From Lantana camara (lineage: Eukaryota > Streptophyta > Magnoliopsida > Lamiales > Verbenaceae): DNA of 64,000 bases. The position numbers and the translations under genes are program-made. Of the stretch, positions 44,171-56,409 are shown piece after piece. Location: assembly GCA_037501455.1 (NCBI GenBank), contig CM074862.1, positions 77,774,501 through 77,838,500 of the forward strand, in the 5' to 3' direction. Position 1 is the stretch's first letter. Each line of letters begins with the position of its first letter. Below the pieces are notes generated by a model. The model did no database searches. It was not told the DNA's origin and saw only the letters and a list, made by a program, of their open reading frames with translations.

Positions 44171-45637
44171 TATTAGTATGTAATTGATGTTTTAATTGCC
44201 TTAATTTCCCCCCTTGTATTTAACTGAAAATATGCTTAATTTGGCTTAATTGTGGCTTTACAGGACCAATTGCGTTGGATTGAAGGGTTATGCATAATTT
44301 GAACTAAAAGAAGTTATAAGTGAAGAAATGGCCTGAGCTATGACCTTCAAGCTATGATCATCCCTTAAGATAAGGGTATCGAAGCAGACCCTGGTCAACA
44401 GTTGCAGCTGACTTTCCTTTCTTGCAACTTGATCCACTTGCAGCTGCTCTAACTCAGTTTTGTGCTTCTCAAGACTGAAGATGACGATTTGGGGACCTAC
44501 AAAAGGGTCTTTGCCTTAAAGTGTGTGCCTAACTTGCAAAACTTGGTTTTATAAGCTAGATTAGAAGGCAAAAGAGCAGGCATTCAGTCTTGGGGGCTGG
44601 ACGAGGAAGCACGCAGCAGCTGGAGCTACTGGAGCAGAGCAGGAATAGAGGCTAAATCCCCTGTTTCAATCAAGAGCAAGAATCCCTCTTCCTTTCCCTT
44701 TTTTACTTAAATTCCATGGAGTGATTGTGAAGTAGTTTAACATATCTTTTGTAGCTTGATTAGTTGGTTTATTTTCAGTCATTTATCAGTTTGTTAGCTA
44801 TATATCTTTTGTACTGTGAACAACAACTAAGTATCTTATTCTAGTTAAGTTATCTCCAAGATTTATGTTGTGATTTGTGAGATCTAATCGATATTCTAAA
44901 GTTTAATATCTTTGGTATATGCATGCATCTTGGTTTCATGATATGAACTTGTCTTGAGATGATTTTCTGATCAATTATTGTCTTAGAACTTGGCCTTCTT
45001 GATTGCATATGTAACTTGATCCGTAATTATCATGTTAGATGTGCCTAAGAGTTAAACATCATTGATAGCTTACCCCCATGTTTGCTTGATAATGGTGAGA
45101 TGCATGTGTAATGGTCTAAGCATTCCAAGCTTCTTGAGTTTGTTGGCTAGGATCGGTGTCCTATTCGTGCTATAAGGCTGCCATTAAATTAAATCTTGAG
45201 ATCGTATCTATGAGGTTGTTTATTGGTTAGAGAGTTGGTTAAAGATCATATCTTAATCACCAAATAAGTAAGAAAGGATGAGGTTGTCAGAGCTTGTTGA
45301 CGCTATAGCCGGTCTATCAATGGATTTTAAGCTTATTTATGCATCTATGATCAGATTACAAACATGAATCGGGAGAATAACTTGACTAGAGTTCCATTTT
45401 CCTAATCCTCTTGAGTTTATGTTCTTTAGTTAGTATTTAATTTCAGCTTGTTCTTTAATTTTCTGCACCTTAGTTAATTATATTAACCTCCCCTCTTTAA
45501 CTTTTGTTGCTTGTTTGCTGGGCTATTGGAGATTAACGAAACCATCCAATCTCTGTGGGATCGACCCTTCACCACTATACACAATTTATTGTGTTTGGTA
45601 GTTTAGGAATATTATTTGGTGGATTTGGCACCCATCA
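44171..45637 (+). repeat. 3' LTR of the Athila derivative
   Basis: 1467 bp, with scattered substitutions and single-base indels against 39626-41091. Confidence 0.9.
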
Positions 45638-45918
45638 TTTATGCAACTTTAGACTTCCTAAGAATCTAGGTTCAATTACTATTAGACTATCGGTTAAATT
45701 TGATTGTGATTTGATGCCCTTAATTACATAGAATCTTTCCAATATAAAAATAATTATAAATTTATGCAACCGAAAATTGTTTCTAATATTAAAAGGATCA
45801 TTTGTAATTCTAAATCATTCTTTATTTTTAATTTTCTTTTACTGACTTTAGAAATATTTCAATATCCAATTTCAGCTTATTAATAAAGTATACAACCACG
45901 TCGAATAGAGGCTACTCG

Positions 45919-48589
45919 TGTAACACCCCGGTTTCCGGATGAACAGGTAAGCACGCCACGTGTGCGTTTTGAGCGTAGGTTATTTTATTTCTTTAATTTA
46001 TAATATATTCTTACGTGGCATTCACATTTTTATAAAATTCATGAAACATAATTTATATCAATTATTTGATTTCATAACATTGAAAATATTATTTCATGAC
46101 ACGGAAAATATTTTCATGCATGAAATTAATACCGAGATTGTTTTAAATTACCAAATTGTCCCTAATTAAATACTTTCTAAAATTTTGGGGACTTAATTGC
46201 ATGAACTTTTAGGACCAAATTGATCATATTTTAAAACCTCGTATACTCGATTGCACAACTTAAACAATTCAAGGATTTATTGGCAAATTGGCATATTTCA
46301 CACAAATCAAGAGGATGAATTACGTATCATCTCTTCTCCCTCATTCCTTGAGCATCTCTATCCAAAATTTGTCAAACATATTCATCTCTCTCTCTCTCGG
46401 TACTAAGAAGACAAAGGGAAGAAGTGATTTTCTTCATCCATCTCAAGAATCATCAAGAAATATTGCAAGAAATTGAGAGTTCATCATCTTCTTCATCCAT
46501 TTCTTCATTTTAAGGTTGGTTGAGCATGATTGGATGATTCATGATCATAAGTGATAAGCTAGGGTTTAAGATTTATGTGCTAAATGATTTATTGGTGATC
46601 AAAGTGTGATTATGTGATCATATATGGAATTATAGCATGATTTGAACATGAAAATCGTGAATATTTGGCAAGATTGAGCTAAGTTGATCATGTCCATGAA
46701 ACCTTGAAATCTTGTTGATATAGCATGTTCTATGTGTTTAAATGTTATATTAGTGTCTATTGAACATATTTGCATCATGTTTCCAGAAATTATAGCATTC
46801 GGGGATCAAAAATGAAATTTTGTTGCTTTGTTGCTTCTTCCCCGAGAGCATGCTCTGTTCTGCTCTGTTTTGCCCAGTTGCAGAACTGGGAACGGCCGTT
46901 CCCAGCCTCAAGGCTTTGTGGGAACGGGCGTTCCCATTCCTTTTCAAAATTAAGGCGGCCGAGCCTGGGAAGGGCCGTTCCCATTTTGGCCTTGCGCCGG
47001 AAGGGCCGTTCCCAACTCAAAGGCGCGCTTTAAAAGGGAAAAATCGCTGGCACGTTTTGGGCATTTCATGGGAACGACCGTTCCCATTTTACAAAGGGAA
47101 CCGGAACGGCCGTTCCCACCTGGACATGCAGAACAAAACTTTCTGCATAAATTTACGATTTTGACCCCTCGACCCGACGACTTCTTTGACCCCGAATTGC
47201 TATAATATGTACTAATATGATGTGAAACCAAATGTTTTCATACCACATTGCATTTTCATGGTCGTCTCGACACATTTTCGCCGTTCGTCCTATTTTGGTC
47301 ATATTAGGTCATGTCTCACGATTGTACATCGTATTTGCATAGGTCACGAGGGCGTGGACGGGGAGCAAGCTCCTTAGAACGCTTCTTTATTTTATTTTGC
47401 AAGAAAGGTGAGGTTTTGTTTTGGTAAAATGAACCCTATAACCCTTACGTGCTAGTTTTCGGCCAAAATCTATTATAATTATAAACGTTTTCAAAAGCTA
47501 TTAATATTTCAAGCAAGAAAGTATCGATTGTCATGATTTTCAAGCATGTTTGGCGAGTACATGATTGCACGTGGGCCCGAGGGTAATTCTTGAGCCAACC
47601 GGGAAAGCAAGGGCTGACGGGTAACTCCTGAATTATCCTCACATTGTTGGGATCACCCCCGAAGCCACTAGGAGATTAGTGGTGGAAGGAGTTCCGTGTC
47701 TAGAGGGTCATGTCCTCTACACACACCATGTCGTGGATAGTCGAGCCTTGCAAACTCGCTATCACCCGGAGGAAGAAGGAGACTGGGGATTAATCCGGCA
47801 TGTCGGGTTATCCTCGGGTTATTGCATGTTTTCAAGTATGAAATTGTCTATGTGAGCACTAAAATATATTGCATGATCACTTATTTATCAAGCAAGCAAG
47901 CATGATCACGTATTGTTCACGATTGGGAGTTCGGTTGGAGATTGCCCCTACTCGCCGGGGCCACATGTTCATGATATTGACAAGCATGATTAAGTAAACG
48001 TGTTAAAATGGATAGTTGTAATCTCGGGCAAAAGATGAGATCTCTTGAACTATATAATTATTGTTTTCTAAAAGTCTTTACCCGAGGCTACAACTTGCAT
48101 GTGACGTGTGTTATATTTAATTATTGCCCCTCACTCAGTCTTCGGTAGACTGATACTCCACTTTTCAGGTACCTTTTGAGCGTGGTCGTGCTAGGCGGGC
48201 GTTGTTCGAGTCTTTTGCATTTTCATGAGTCACGCACCGTACCTTCATGTATAGTACTTTTGAGACATTTCATCTTATTGATCGTAGTAATATTTTGGAA
48301 TACTTGGTTATGCATATTATTACGAGATAATAATGTATTGATAATAAATGGTACATATATGTATCTATGTAATAAATATGGTACCTATATATACGTATGA
48401 TTGAATTTATTGCTTCCGCTTTCTTTATCATGTTTGCTTTGGTGTTGTTGGGGAGAGTGTCCCGCCTAGAGCGTCATTTTGTTGTCACCCGTTCGCTGTG
48501 GTCTTGGTTTATGTATGAACTGTCCATTTCATACGTGGATCGAGGCTACAGTGCGGGGGATGTGGCGCCTTGGGGTCTAGGGTGCTACA
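45919..48589 (+). mobile_element. Solo LTR B (2.67 kb)
   Basis: It starts TGTAACACCCCGG and ends GGGTGCTACA. The perfect target duplication is ACTCG (45914-45918, 48590-48594). It is related to solo LTR A along its length. It has a donor-like AAG|GTTGGT at 46514/46515, at the same relative place as in A, and an acceptor-like TTTTCAG|GT at 48169. It lies in the RT region of LINE 1. Confidence 0.88.
46886..47116. repeat. Six GGAACGGCCGTTCC palindromes in solo LTR B
   Basis: Units lie at 46886-46905 (CTGGGAACGGCCGTTCCCAG, a perfect 20-bp palindrome), 46920-46935, 46966-46983, 46999-47013, 47068-47087 and 47103-47116. Units 4 and 6 again carry the GCC prefix seen in solo LTR A. Confidence 0.88.
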
Positions 48590-48594
48590 ACTCG

Positions 48595-48774
48595 AATGGG
48601 TAATGGTCAGGTTAGATTTTTCGATTATTATTATTGAGCGTATCATGACTTGCATCTCTACTGTTTCGTACTCTTTTTTGTTAGACGGGGGTGAATTTGT
48701 CACTGTTATCCCAGAAAGGGGTCTCCGTCAAGGGGACCCCCTTTTCCCTTATCTTTTCCTTTTCTGCGCAGAGG
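48595..48774 (+). pseudogene. LINE 1 reverse transcriptase, central fragment
   Basis: The frame includes IMTCISTVSYSFLLDG and GLRQGDPLFPYLFLF, the conserved template-grip motif of non-LTR RT (usually GxRQGDPLSP). It is cut on the left by solo LTR B and on the right by solo LTR C. Confidence 0.8.
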
Positions 48775-49634
48775 TTCTTTGTAACGCCCCCACCCGTACT
48801 GGAACAAGAGGAGAGCGGCGTCTCAACCCCCGCACTGAAGCACCTCTCAAGTAATGGTGTGAGCCATCACTCAAGAAATACTCCAGCGAACGGTTGTCTA
48901 TCTCAGAACTATACATGTACAACGATGTGGCTATGCAGTGGAAAATCAGAGTATTTTAAAACTTTTCAAAACATGTGCGTGATGGCATGTAACAAGCAAG
49001 AACATATCGATCGTGTAAGAGAGACTCGCCATATCAGAACAAGTAACATATTCACAAATAAGTACCGATATAGTAGAGTTCAAAATATGTAGCAGAGTAG
49101 CAGAAAGAGTATAACAAAGATACTAAGTATTCAGAAACATAAAGTAATGCAGCCATAAAACATATGCAGGACACAACAGAAAGTAATACTAAGTCCTGAC
49201 TGAAACAAAAATGACAATCTAGAGCTTCAAGATACCTCTAGACTGCGGCTGCAAGACCTGAAACCACGAGGCAAGAAAACGGGAGAGGTATTAGTCAAAA
49301 GGATTAAGTGAGGGAATACTTAAAAGAAAGTACTGAGTGATAAAGAATTTGAAGTAAAGTTCAGAACTGTTAAATGCAATGCTTTAAAGAAGAACTTGAA
49401 ACAAGTTCACTTGATAAAACTGTTTGAATGCAATGCTGTAAAAGTATGCACGTTTTAAAACACTTTCATGAATGCTATCACACGCGCACACATATGTTGT
49501 TGATGGTTCATAGTTCTTTCATAAAACGGGATAAGGGTAAAGTGAACTTTTCCAGATATGAACCATCCTTTATGAAACAGAATTTTGCCCGCAAGCTAGG
49601 CTCCTCCATCCTTACTCCAGAAAAACATGATTTG

Positions 49635-49790
49635 GTAGAGCATCGGACCAGGATCAACAATAATTCCACGTATAGTAGAGTATCGGACCAAGATCAACAA
49701 TAACCCCACATATAGTAGAGCATCGGACCAAGGTCAACAACAACTCCGCACACAGTAGACTATCGGACCAAGGTCAACAACAACTCTCAC
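49635..49790. repeat. 40-bp tandem repeat, four units, in solo LTR C
   Basis: The phrase (C/T)ATCGGACCA recurs at 49641, 49681, 49721 and 49761, exactly 40 bp apart, followed each time by AGGTCAACAA or a close variant. Units 1 and 3 begin CATCGG and units 2 and 4 TATCGG, hinting at an 80-bp higher order. Confidence 0.88.
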
Positions 49791-50844
49791 CATCACATAC
49801 AAACATGCACCATCCTCCATCGGTTGTCACTTCGGGTAGCTAGCCCTAGGCGACCTGTAAACATGTAATGGGAACAGATTTGTTGTCCGTTCCCAGACAG
49901 ATTGTCCTGACTTAACAAACCTCCTGTTAAAAGTCGATGTCAATTGTCTAAGTGTGGCGGCCGGTATTGGTGATACCGTTGGCGCACACCTCCCGAACAT
50001 CACCTCCATACATAACCGCCGGGCCCAAACTGTAAACTGTATGCTTGCATTTAAGATTAGCAGTGACCAGAGTACCACTCCAGTATGCTAACTATAACAT
50101 GTGAAACTATAACTGTAACATATGATGTTGTCTGTAAAACATATGATTCTGTCTGAAAACATGTGATTCTGTCTGTAAACTGTACTTTGAAAACATATGC
50201 AGAACATGTAACTGTCTTTGAACAAGAATGCAGAACTTTGGAAAACATGTGCTGTAGATCAAGGTATACTATTAAAGTATGAATGATCCTTTCAAAAGAA
50301 TGTCCCGATAAAAGGGATAGTTCAAAACGAGGTTTAGCTTTGAATTTCAAAACATATAATACGATAGTATAATCGTGGTTCCAATTTAGAAACATTTATA
50401 ACTTCACCTCACCTATTAGTAACAAAAGATAGGTAGACAGATTATGCGGTGCCCTGGGGATCCCACTGCTCAACTTTAACTCCTGTAGGTGGTGTACTAG
50501 AGTGAGCTTAAGAACTAAGACCCACTACTAACCAAGATGCATATGAAATGCATGAAACAAATAACAAGGAACATGTAAAGAACATGTAACACAAGCGAGT
50601 AATACCATTTAAGGTATTCAAGAAAGGTAACACGCAAAGGAATACGTCAAAGTGAGCTACTCTTAACGTGAGACTATGATCTTACTATAACCGAGTAAGC
50701 TTTAGTCAAATTATGAATCCTATCGTAAACCTTAGGTTAAGAAACAAGTCCACGAAAGAAAACACATTTTGAAAACACATTTTAGACCCTGGATATGGAA
50801 ACCCTAGGTGCAAATGTCTATTAGGAAAGCACAAGTTTTATTTC

Positions 50845-51045
50845 ATTTTTACTATTCAAAAGCACTATTCAAAAGTACTATTCAAGATTACTATTCCAGA
50901 TTACTATTCACAGGTTACTATTCACATGTCGGGTCAAAGGGTAGGGTCAAACCCTTACTATACACACACCCACACACTCGGTACACACACACACCATGCA
51001 CGTACACACACACACACGGCATGCACACACACACACACACACACC
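50845..51045. repeat. ACTATTC repeats and (CA)n microsatellite in solo LTR C
   Basis: ACTATTC recurs about six times between 50848 and 50925. CACACA tracts broken by GGTA, CATGCACG and GGCATG follow (50964-51045). Confidence 0.85.
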
Positions 51046-51850
51046 CTAATTAAATTATGATCTTGATTATAACCTATAGTTTCAAGTTCATGTTAATATA
51101 ATCAAGTGTGATCTAGGTTAAAGGTATAACCTATGGTTAAGAGATTCAATTAAGGCATAAGATCAAGTTATGAAACACTATTCTATCTTAGGTTATAACA
51201 TGTGACACTATTAAAGTGTATACCATATGATCAAGCCTTTAATCCATCAATCCATATCATATCATAAGCTCAATTCATAATTCAAGAATCATATAACAAT
51301 GTGACAACATATCACAACATATATCATATCATATCATGAACCTTTAGGCATGTAACATGTAACAATTTAATTCAATACCAACATGTAACAAGTTGTGACA
51401 TAATAAATTGTAAATCACTATTCCATTAGCTAGCATGCACGAACATAATTCAAATTCCATAATCATACATCAATTCTCATAATATAACAATCATATCACA
51501 TGATCATAGCATATACTAGAGCAATTCATAACATATTCAAGCATATACTAAACAATTAAAACATATAAACATACATTCAAAACATATCATGAAAACTATA
51601 TAATAAATGCATAAAATAAAATCCTATATGGCTTAGGGAAGACCCTAAGACCCAACCTAAACATAATATAAACATACCATAATATAAAAACATAAACTAA
51701 ACTAAAACATAACATAAACTAAAGCATAAAAAAATAAAACAACTAACCTATGATCACAAGGGGGCGAGATGGCAAGAGGGGGAGAGGGAGAGAAAGAAAG
51801 GGTGTTGTTAACACAACATATGAGCAAGGATTCAAATGGTATGAGGGGGG

Positions 51851-51860
51851 TATTTATAGG
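51851..51860 (-). promoter_or_regulatory. TATA box in solo LTR C
   Basis: Minus strand CCTATAAATACCCCCC is nearly the same string as in the gag-only element's LTR. Confidence 0.6.
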
Positions 51861-52935
51861 TGTTGGGAAGCCCCTCACCTTGGAAATAAAATGTAAGGAA
51901 GGGTATGAGAGCAAAATGGAATAGCTTCTCTTGGAAGTTTCATCAATCATGAACCAAAATTGGGACTGCTGGGGGTATTTCTGTAATTTTGTTGCCCAAG
52001 ACTCGAGGATAAGTGGCTGGAAGTGTAACCATTCTGACGGCAAGAAAATTAGCTTCGAAACGCATATTCATTCGTCGAAATCGGATTTACCGTTTGAAAG
52101 ATACATTAGTTTTAGTGAATAAAAGTTTTGAGCTCGAAACTCAACACGAGTGAAAAATGACTTTCTAGAATGATTTTCAAGTCCGGATTGTTTCCAATAT
52201 TCAAGAAATAAATCGAGAAGCGTTTTGAATCCAATATCGACTATAAAACATTTTACCGTTAAAAAGTTGAAAACGTAGAGTGAATAGTGAATTCCCATGT
52301 ACAAGCGTACGCTTCAAAATTTCAAGCTAGGGTTTGAATCAAGAGTTGTAAAACATCTCAAAAATCTTGAAATAGCTCAAGTAGTGCAAATCCGAAGAGA
52401 AAACATTTTCCGAATGAAAACCGTTCGTAGAAGGAATAGTGAACTAGGGTTTTCGAAAACATTTTCAATAAAACCAATGCTCAAAATAGATTTCCAAGTC
52501 AAGAATGATTTCAAAAGACTCGTCTCGACTCAAGGATCGATTTGACTGTAAGCTTGGGTAAGAAAGGTAACAGAATCAAAAGCTCATTTTCTGATGAATA
52601 GTAACTTTGGTCGGTAAGTTCCAAAAATACCCTTATGGTTCAAGAAAGACTCTCTGAGCTCGGGAAACAAGTTCAAACGATAGGGAAACATGTGTGATGA
52701 ACCTCTAGGGTTCGAGTAACAATATGAACAAGGTAGGCTCGGGTTATGAATAGTAAACTGTATCAAAGGTCAAGAATTCCCCCTTAAAACATGTCAGATC
52801 ATATACGAGCACAAAGTTCATGTAAGAATGCAATGCATGATGATTCAAAAAGTTGGATCACGGTCTATAAACGCTTTACCAATGCCCTTAACTTACTGTT
52901 TTCATCCAGGCCCTGTTTTGGGCTGTTACATTCTT

Positions 52936-55051
52936 TCTTCTGTATTTCGGGGTTTGGACAGTCGGAATGTTCTTTCGGGCGTGAAGGTCTGTCATAATGC
53001 TCCACAGATTTTGCATCTTCTCTTTGCAAACGACACCATGATCTGTGGGAAGGCGACTCGGGAAGCCTTGGAGGGTATTAAGGAGATACTGAAGGTTTAT
53101 GGCAGAATTTCAGTCCAAGTGATTAATTCCCATAAGTCATCTATGGCCTTTAGTCGTAATGTGGATCCAGCTAAACAGGTGGAGTTAGAGGGTGTCCTTG
53201 GAGTACGGCATGTGGATAGGTTGGACTTCTATTTGGGCTTACCGTCTGTTGTTGGGAGGTCTTGTAAGGAGGTTTTTGCAGGAGTTATTCATAAAATTAA
53301 AGCTCAGGCTTAGGGGTACTCTGAAAAATTCCTATCTAAAGCGGGGAAAGAGGTTCTGATTAAGGCGGTCCTTCAGGCTATCCCTTCTTATTCCCTTAAT
53401 TGTTTCTTGATGCCGGATGAGGTAGTGAGAGAGATGGATTCTATCATCTCGCGCTTTTGGTGGAATAATGGAGACAACAAAAAGTTACATTGGCTGGATT
53501 ATAATTCCTTAAGTTGTAGTAAGAAGTCGGGTGGTATGGGATTTAGATCTATTAAGTCATCCAATCTTGCTATGCTTGCGAAGTAGTTTTGGCACTTGTA
53601 TCGCCAACCAGAGAGCCTTGTCAACAAAGTTTTGAAGGCTAGGTATTTTCCGAATTCTGAAGTGTGGAACGTATCATTAGGGAGATCTCCTTCTTTCACT
53701 TGTCGAAGTCTTCATGGACCTAGTTTCCTTCTGGCAGCAGGTTCGCGGTGGCGGATTGGTAATGGTTCAACTGTTCACGTTTGGAGAGATAGATGGCTCC
53801 CGATTGGCCCTGAGTTTCGGCCCAAATTCAGGCAAGGTGCTAATCTGAGTCCCGAATGGGTGTCGGACCTTCTGAAGCCGGGGCTTATAGCTTGGAACAA
53901 GGAGTTGATTAATAACGTTTTCCGTTAGAAAGATGCTCTCACCATTCTTAATATCCCTTTAGGTTCCTCCCGATGGGAGGATACGCTCATTTGGCATTAT
54001 AAAAAAAATGAGAATTTTTCGGTGCGCAGTGCTTACTTTCTTGCTAGATCTTTGGCGAATAGGGATAGGGGGTCCTCAAGTCGGATGGAAAATCACGGCG
54101 TGTGGAAGATGATTTGGAGTCTCAACGTGATGCCGAAATTTCGCAATTTCTTATGGAGAGTTTGTAGGAATATTCTACCGACAGGTGAGAGCTTTCTTCA
54201 TAGGCACTGTGGCATTGATTCGAATTGCCCTATGTGTGGCGAGTAGGGAGAGGATATTAATCACACTTTGTTTAGCTACTCTTTCGCTAGACAAGTATGG
54301 GCACTGTCCGGTATTCCTTGGCATTTTATACAGTGCATCCAAGCTAATTTCTGGGATGGTTTGCTGGAGGTTTCTCATAAATTGAATTCTGATGATCTCT
54401 GTAAATTAGTTCTTATGATGTGGACAGTTTGGGATAATAGAAATAAATATAGAGCTGAAGGGAAACTTCTACAGCCACGTATTCTTGTCTCTTCACTAGC
54501 TAAATATGTGCAGTCACGTGTGGAGACTGTGGCAGGCGAAGTGGGTCCGCTTTCTTCTTCACCCACTTTGGAGGGTTAGGTCAAACCGAGAAGCGGGTGG
54601 ATTAAGGTGAATTTTGATGGCGCCGTGTTTACTAGGGATAACACGATTGGCATTGGAGTAGTTGCTAGAAATGAAGAAGGAAACTGCATCAGTTGTGAAA
54701 ATGGATCGTAAGAGTAACTGTTCGGACCCAACGGTGGCGGAGGCTATGGTGGCTCTCTCGGCGGTGAGACCCGCCCGGGATTTTGGACGGCGAAAAGTCA
54801 TGTTTGAAGGGGATTGCTTGAATATCATTAACCGATTGATCAAGAATGAAGAGGATCTCTCAGATGTTGGGAATATCCTTGCCGACGTCAAAGCTACTTG
54901 CTCGGTTTTTGAAGCTTTTAGCTTCTCTTTTATTCGTTGTGGTGCCAATAAAGTGGCCCACACTATTGCTAGAAATCCGGCTTCGGCCTGCGTTGGTTCT
55001 TTTGATGTTCCTTCTGTTGCTTTACAGTTTGTTTCTTCGGACTTGAGTTAG
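52936..55051 (+). pseudogene. LINE 1 RT end, zinc region and RNase H
   Basis: RT palm: LLFANDTMICG at about 53011-53043. The catalytic pair normally reads F-A-D-D; here the first Asp is Asn. The thumb region follows (FYLGLPSVVGRSCKEVF), then the zf-RVT-type segment near 53980-54260 (FSVRSAYFLARSL, FLWRVCRNILP and a CPMCG motif). An RNase H-like C-terminus follows (54595-55051: WIKVNFDGAVFT and later FEGDCLNIINRLIKNEED, FIRCGANKVAHTIAR). Plant L1-type LINEs with an RNase H domain have this order. Stops near 53312, 53586, 53928 and 54244 and frame changes inactivate it. Confidence 0.82.
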
Positions 55052-55092
55052 TTGGCCTTGTGGCTGTTGGTCGTAAAAAAAAATATATATAT

Positions 55093-56375
55093 ATCATTCT
55101 TTATTTTTAATTTTCTTTTATTGACTTTAGAAATATTTCAATATCCAACTTTAGGTTTCAGCTTCGAATTTTAGGGGTTTTTTTTTAAATAAACTAAATT
55201 TTTATTTGTATTTTACGACATTCGGTTATTTTCTTTCTTTTTTCTTTTCTAAATATTTACCACTTTATACTACTCAAATTTGTATAACTTTGTTTCTAGT
55301 GTCCTTAAAAAGCTTTTGCAAGTTGCAACCACCCGTATTGTCTAGCTTGTGTCCTTCTAACTACAAAAGAATCTTACAAAATTTAATCATAGCTAAGGTA
55401 TAATTACAGTATAGTTTTACCCAAAAGAAATAATAAATAATTACAATATAGATCAAAATAAATCTTTTCTTTAGTTTAAAAGGGTACATTTATTGGTTAT
55501 AAATTTAATTTAGAATAGTATGTTCTCCCTACTAATAATAGTTACGTAGTGCTTACGTGAGATTCGTATACAAAATATTTGATTAAACTAACACTAGCAA
55601 CTTTGCAAATTCAAATGCGTGTGCAATAAAAAAAATATTATTATTTAAATATATTAAAATTAATTTTCATATTAATATATATTCTACATTATTTTTAAAA
55701 TAATTACTATATTATGATAAATAAATGAATAAATAATATAAAATAATATCATATTAATAAAAATAACAATAAAAATAAAAATATATATATATGAGGAGAA
55801 ATGACCAAAAATAATGAAAAAAGAAAAATAATAATAAGTGAAGTGGGGTGAGAGAAAAAAGAAAAGTTAAGTGATAAATAAGGAACTAATTGTTAAGAGA
55901 AATAAAAAAATAAAAAAAAAAAGAGATTTTTAGAATCCATGTTGAGAGAGAGATAAAAAAAGATAAATAGAAAAAAGTATTTTTAGAGTTCAAGAGAGCA
56001 AATTTGGTCTCTCGCTTAATATAATACTAGCAACCCAGCACACCCTATATGTGTGCAAAAAGAAAAATATTAAATTAAATTTTTTTATTATTACTTAATT
56101 TATAAATATTTTTAATATAATTATGATTTTATGATGAATAAATTAAATAAGATAATATCAAATTGAAAAACCAAAGAACTAAAGATAAATAAGTGATATA
56201 AATAAAAATAATAATAATTTGAGAGCCCCTTGAATATAGAAGAGTTTAAGCAGAAAACTGTAAAAGTGGCTAGAATTTATGATAAAAAAACAAGAAAAAA
56301 AAAAAGAGTTCATGACACCAAATGGTCTCTCGCTTAATATAAAAGTATTGATAATAGTATAGAATAGTGTAATTG
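55093..56375. other. AT-rich intergenic stretch between the two LINEs
   Basis: No gene is seen. The first 56 bp are the right copy of the LINE 1 target repeat. Poly(A/T)-rich sequence contains two related segments starting ACTAGCAA (55591 and 56028). A 27-bp segment at 55568-55594 recurs at 60626-60652 with two differences. The last 15 bp (56361-56375) are the left target duplication of LINE 2. Confidence 0.5.
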
Positions 56376-56409
56376 GAAACAATTTAAAATTGATCGTTTA
56401 AAGCTTTCT

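Larger units (their letters stand above)
39626..45637 (+). mobile_element. Non-autonomous Athila-derived LTR retrotransposon, 6.0 kb
   Basis: The LTRs are 39626-41091 and 44171-45637, with a perfect TTTAT target duplication (39621-39625, 45638-45642). A tRNA-Asp PBS (41098-41115) and a PPT nearly identical to that of the large Athila element place it in the same lineage. The 3.1-kb internal region has a gag-knuckle remnant, a protease-like ORF and an integrase C-terminal remnant, but no RT, RNase H or integrase core. It must depend on another element. Two LTR ends are mutated (LTR1 ends CCCATCG, LTR2 starts TATTAG). Sampled LTR divergence is about 3%. Confidence 0.88.
48780..52930 (-). mobile_element. 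Solo LTR C (4.15 kb)
   Basis: On the minus strand it starts TGTAACAGCCCAAAAC (52930) and ends GGGTGGGGGCGTTACA (48780). The perfect target duplication is TTCTT (48775-48779, 52931-52935). The start resembles the gag-only element. It has a TATA box at 51851-51860 and a TGGTTTCAG|GT acceptor-like site at about 49258, as in that element. The open reading frames inside are short and unrecognised. It is inserted in LINE 1 RT. Confidence 0.85.
45870..55092 (+). mobile_element. LINE 1 (L1-type), 5'-truncated, with two solo LTRs inside
   Basis: A 56-bp direct repeat with one mismatch flanks it (45814-45869 and 55093-55148). The 3' end is GGTCGTAAAAAAAAA followed by (AT)n, a LINE tail. Coding pieces are 45870-45913, 48595-48774 and 52936-55051, collinear with the second LINE once the solo LTRs are removed. 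It lacks ORF1, the endonuclease and the first part of RT, so it was truncated on insertion. Confidence 0.8.

Noticed and set aside
46750..47231. Overlapping ORFs with repeated NGRS/GTAVP peptides in solo LTR B
   Set aside because: The peptide repeats are translations of the palindrome array, occur in every frame and both strands, and have no start or domain support.
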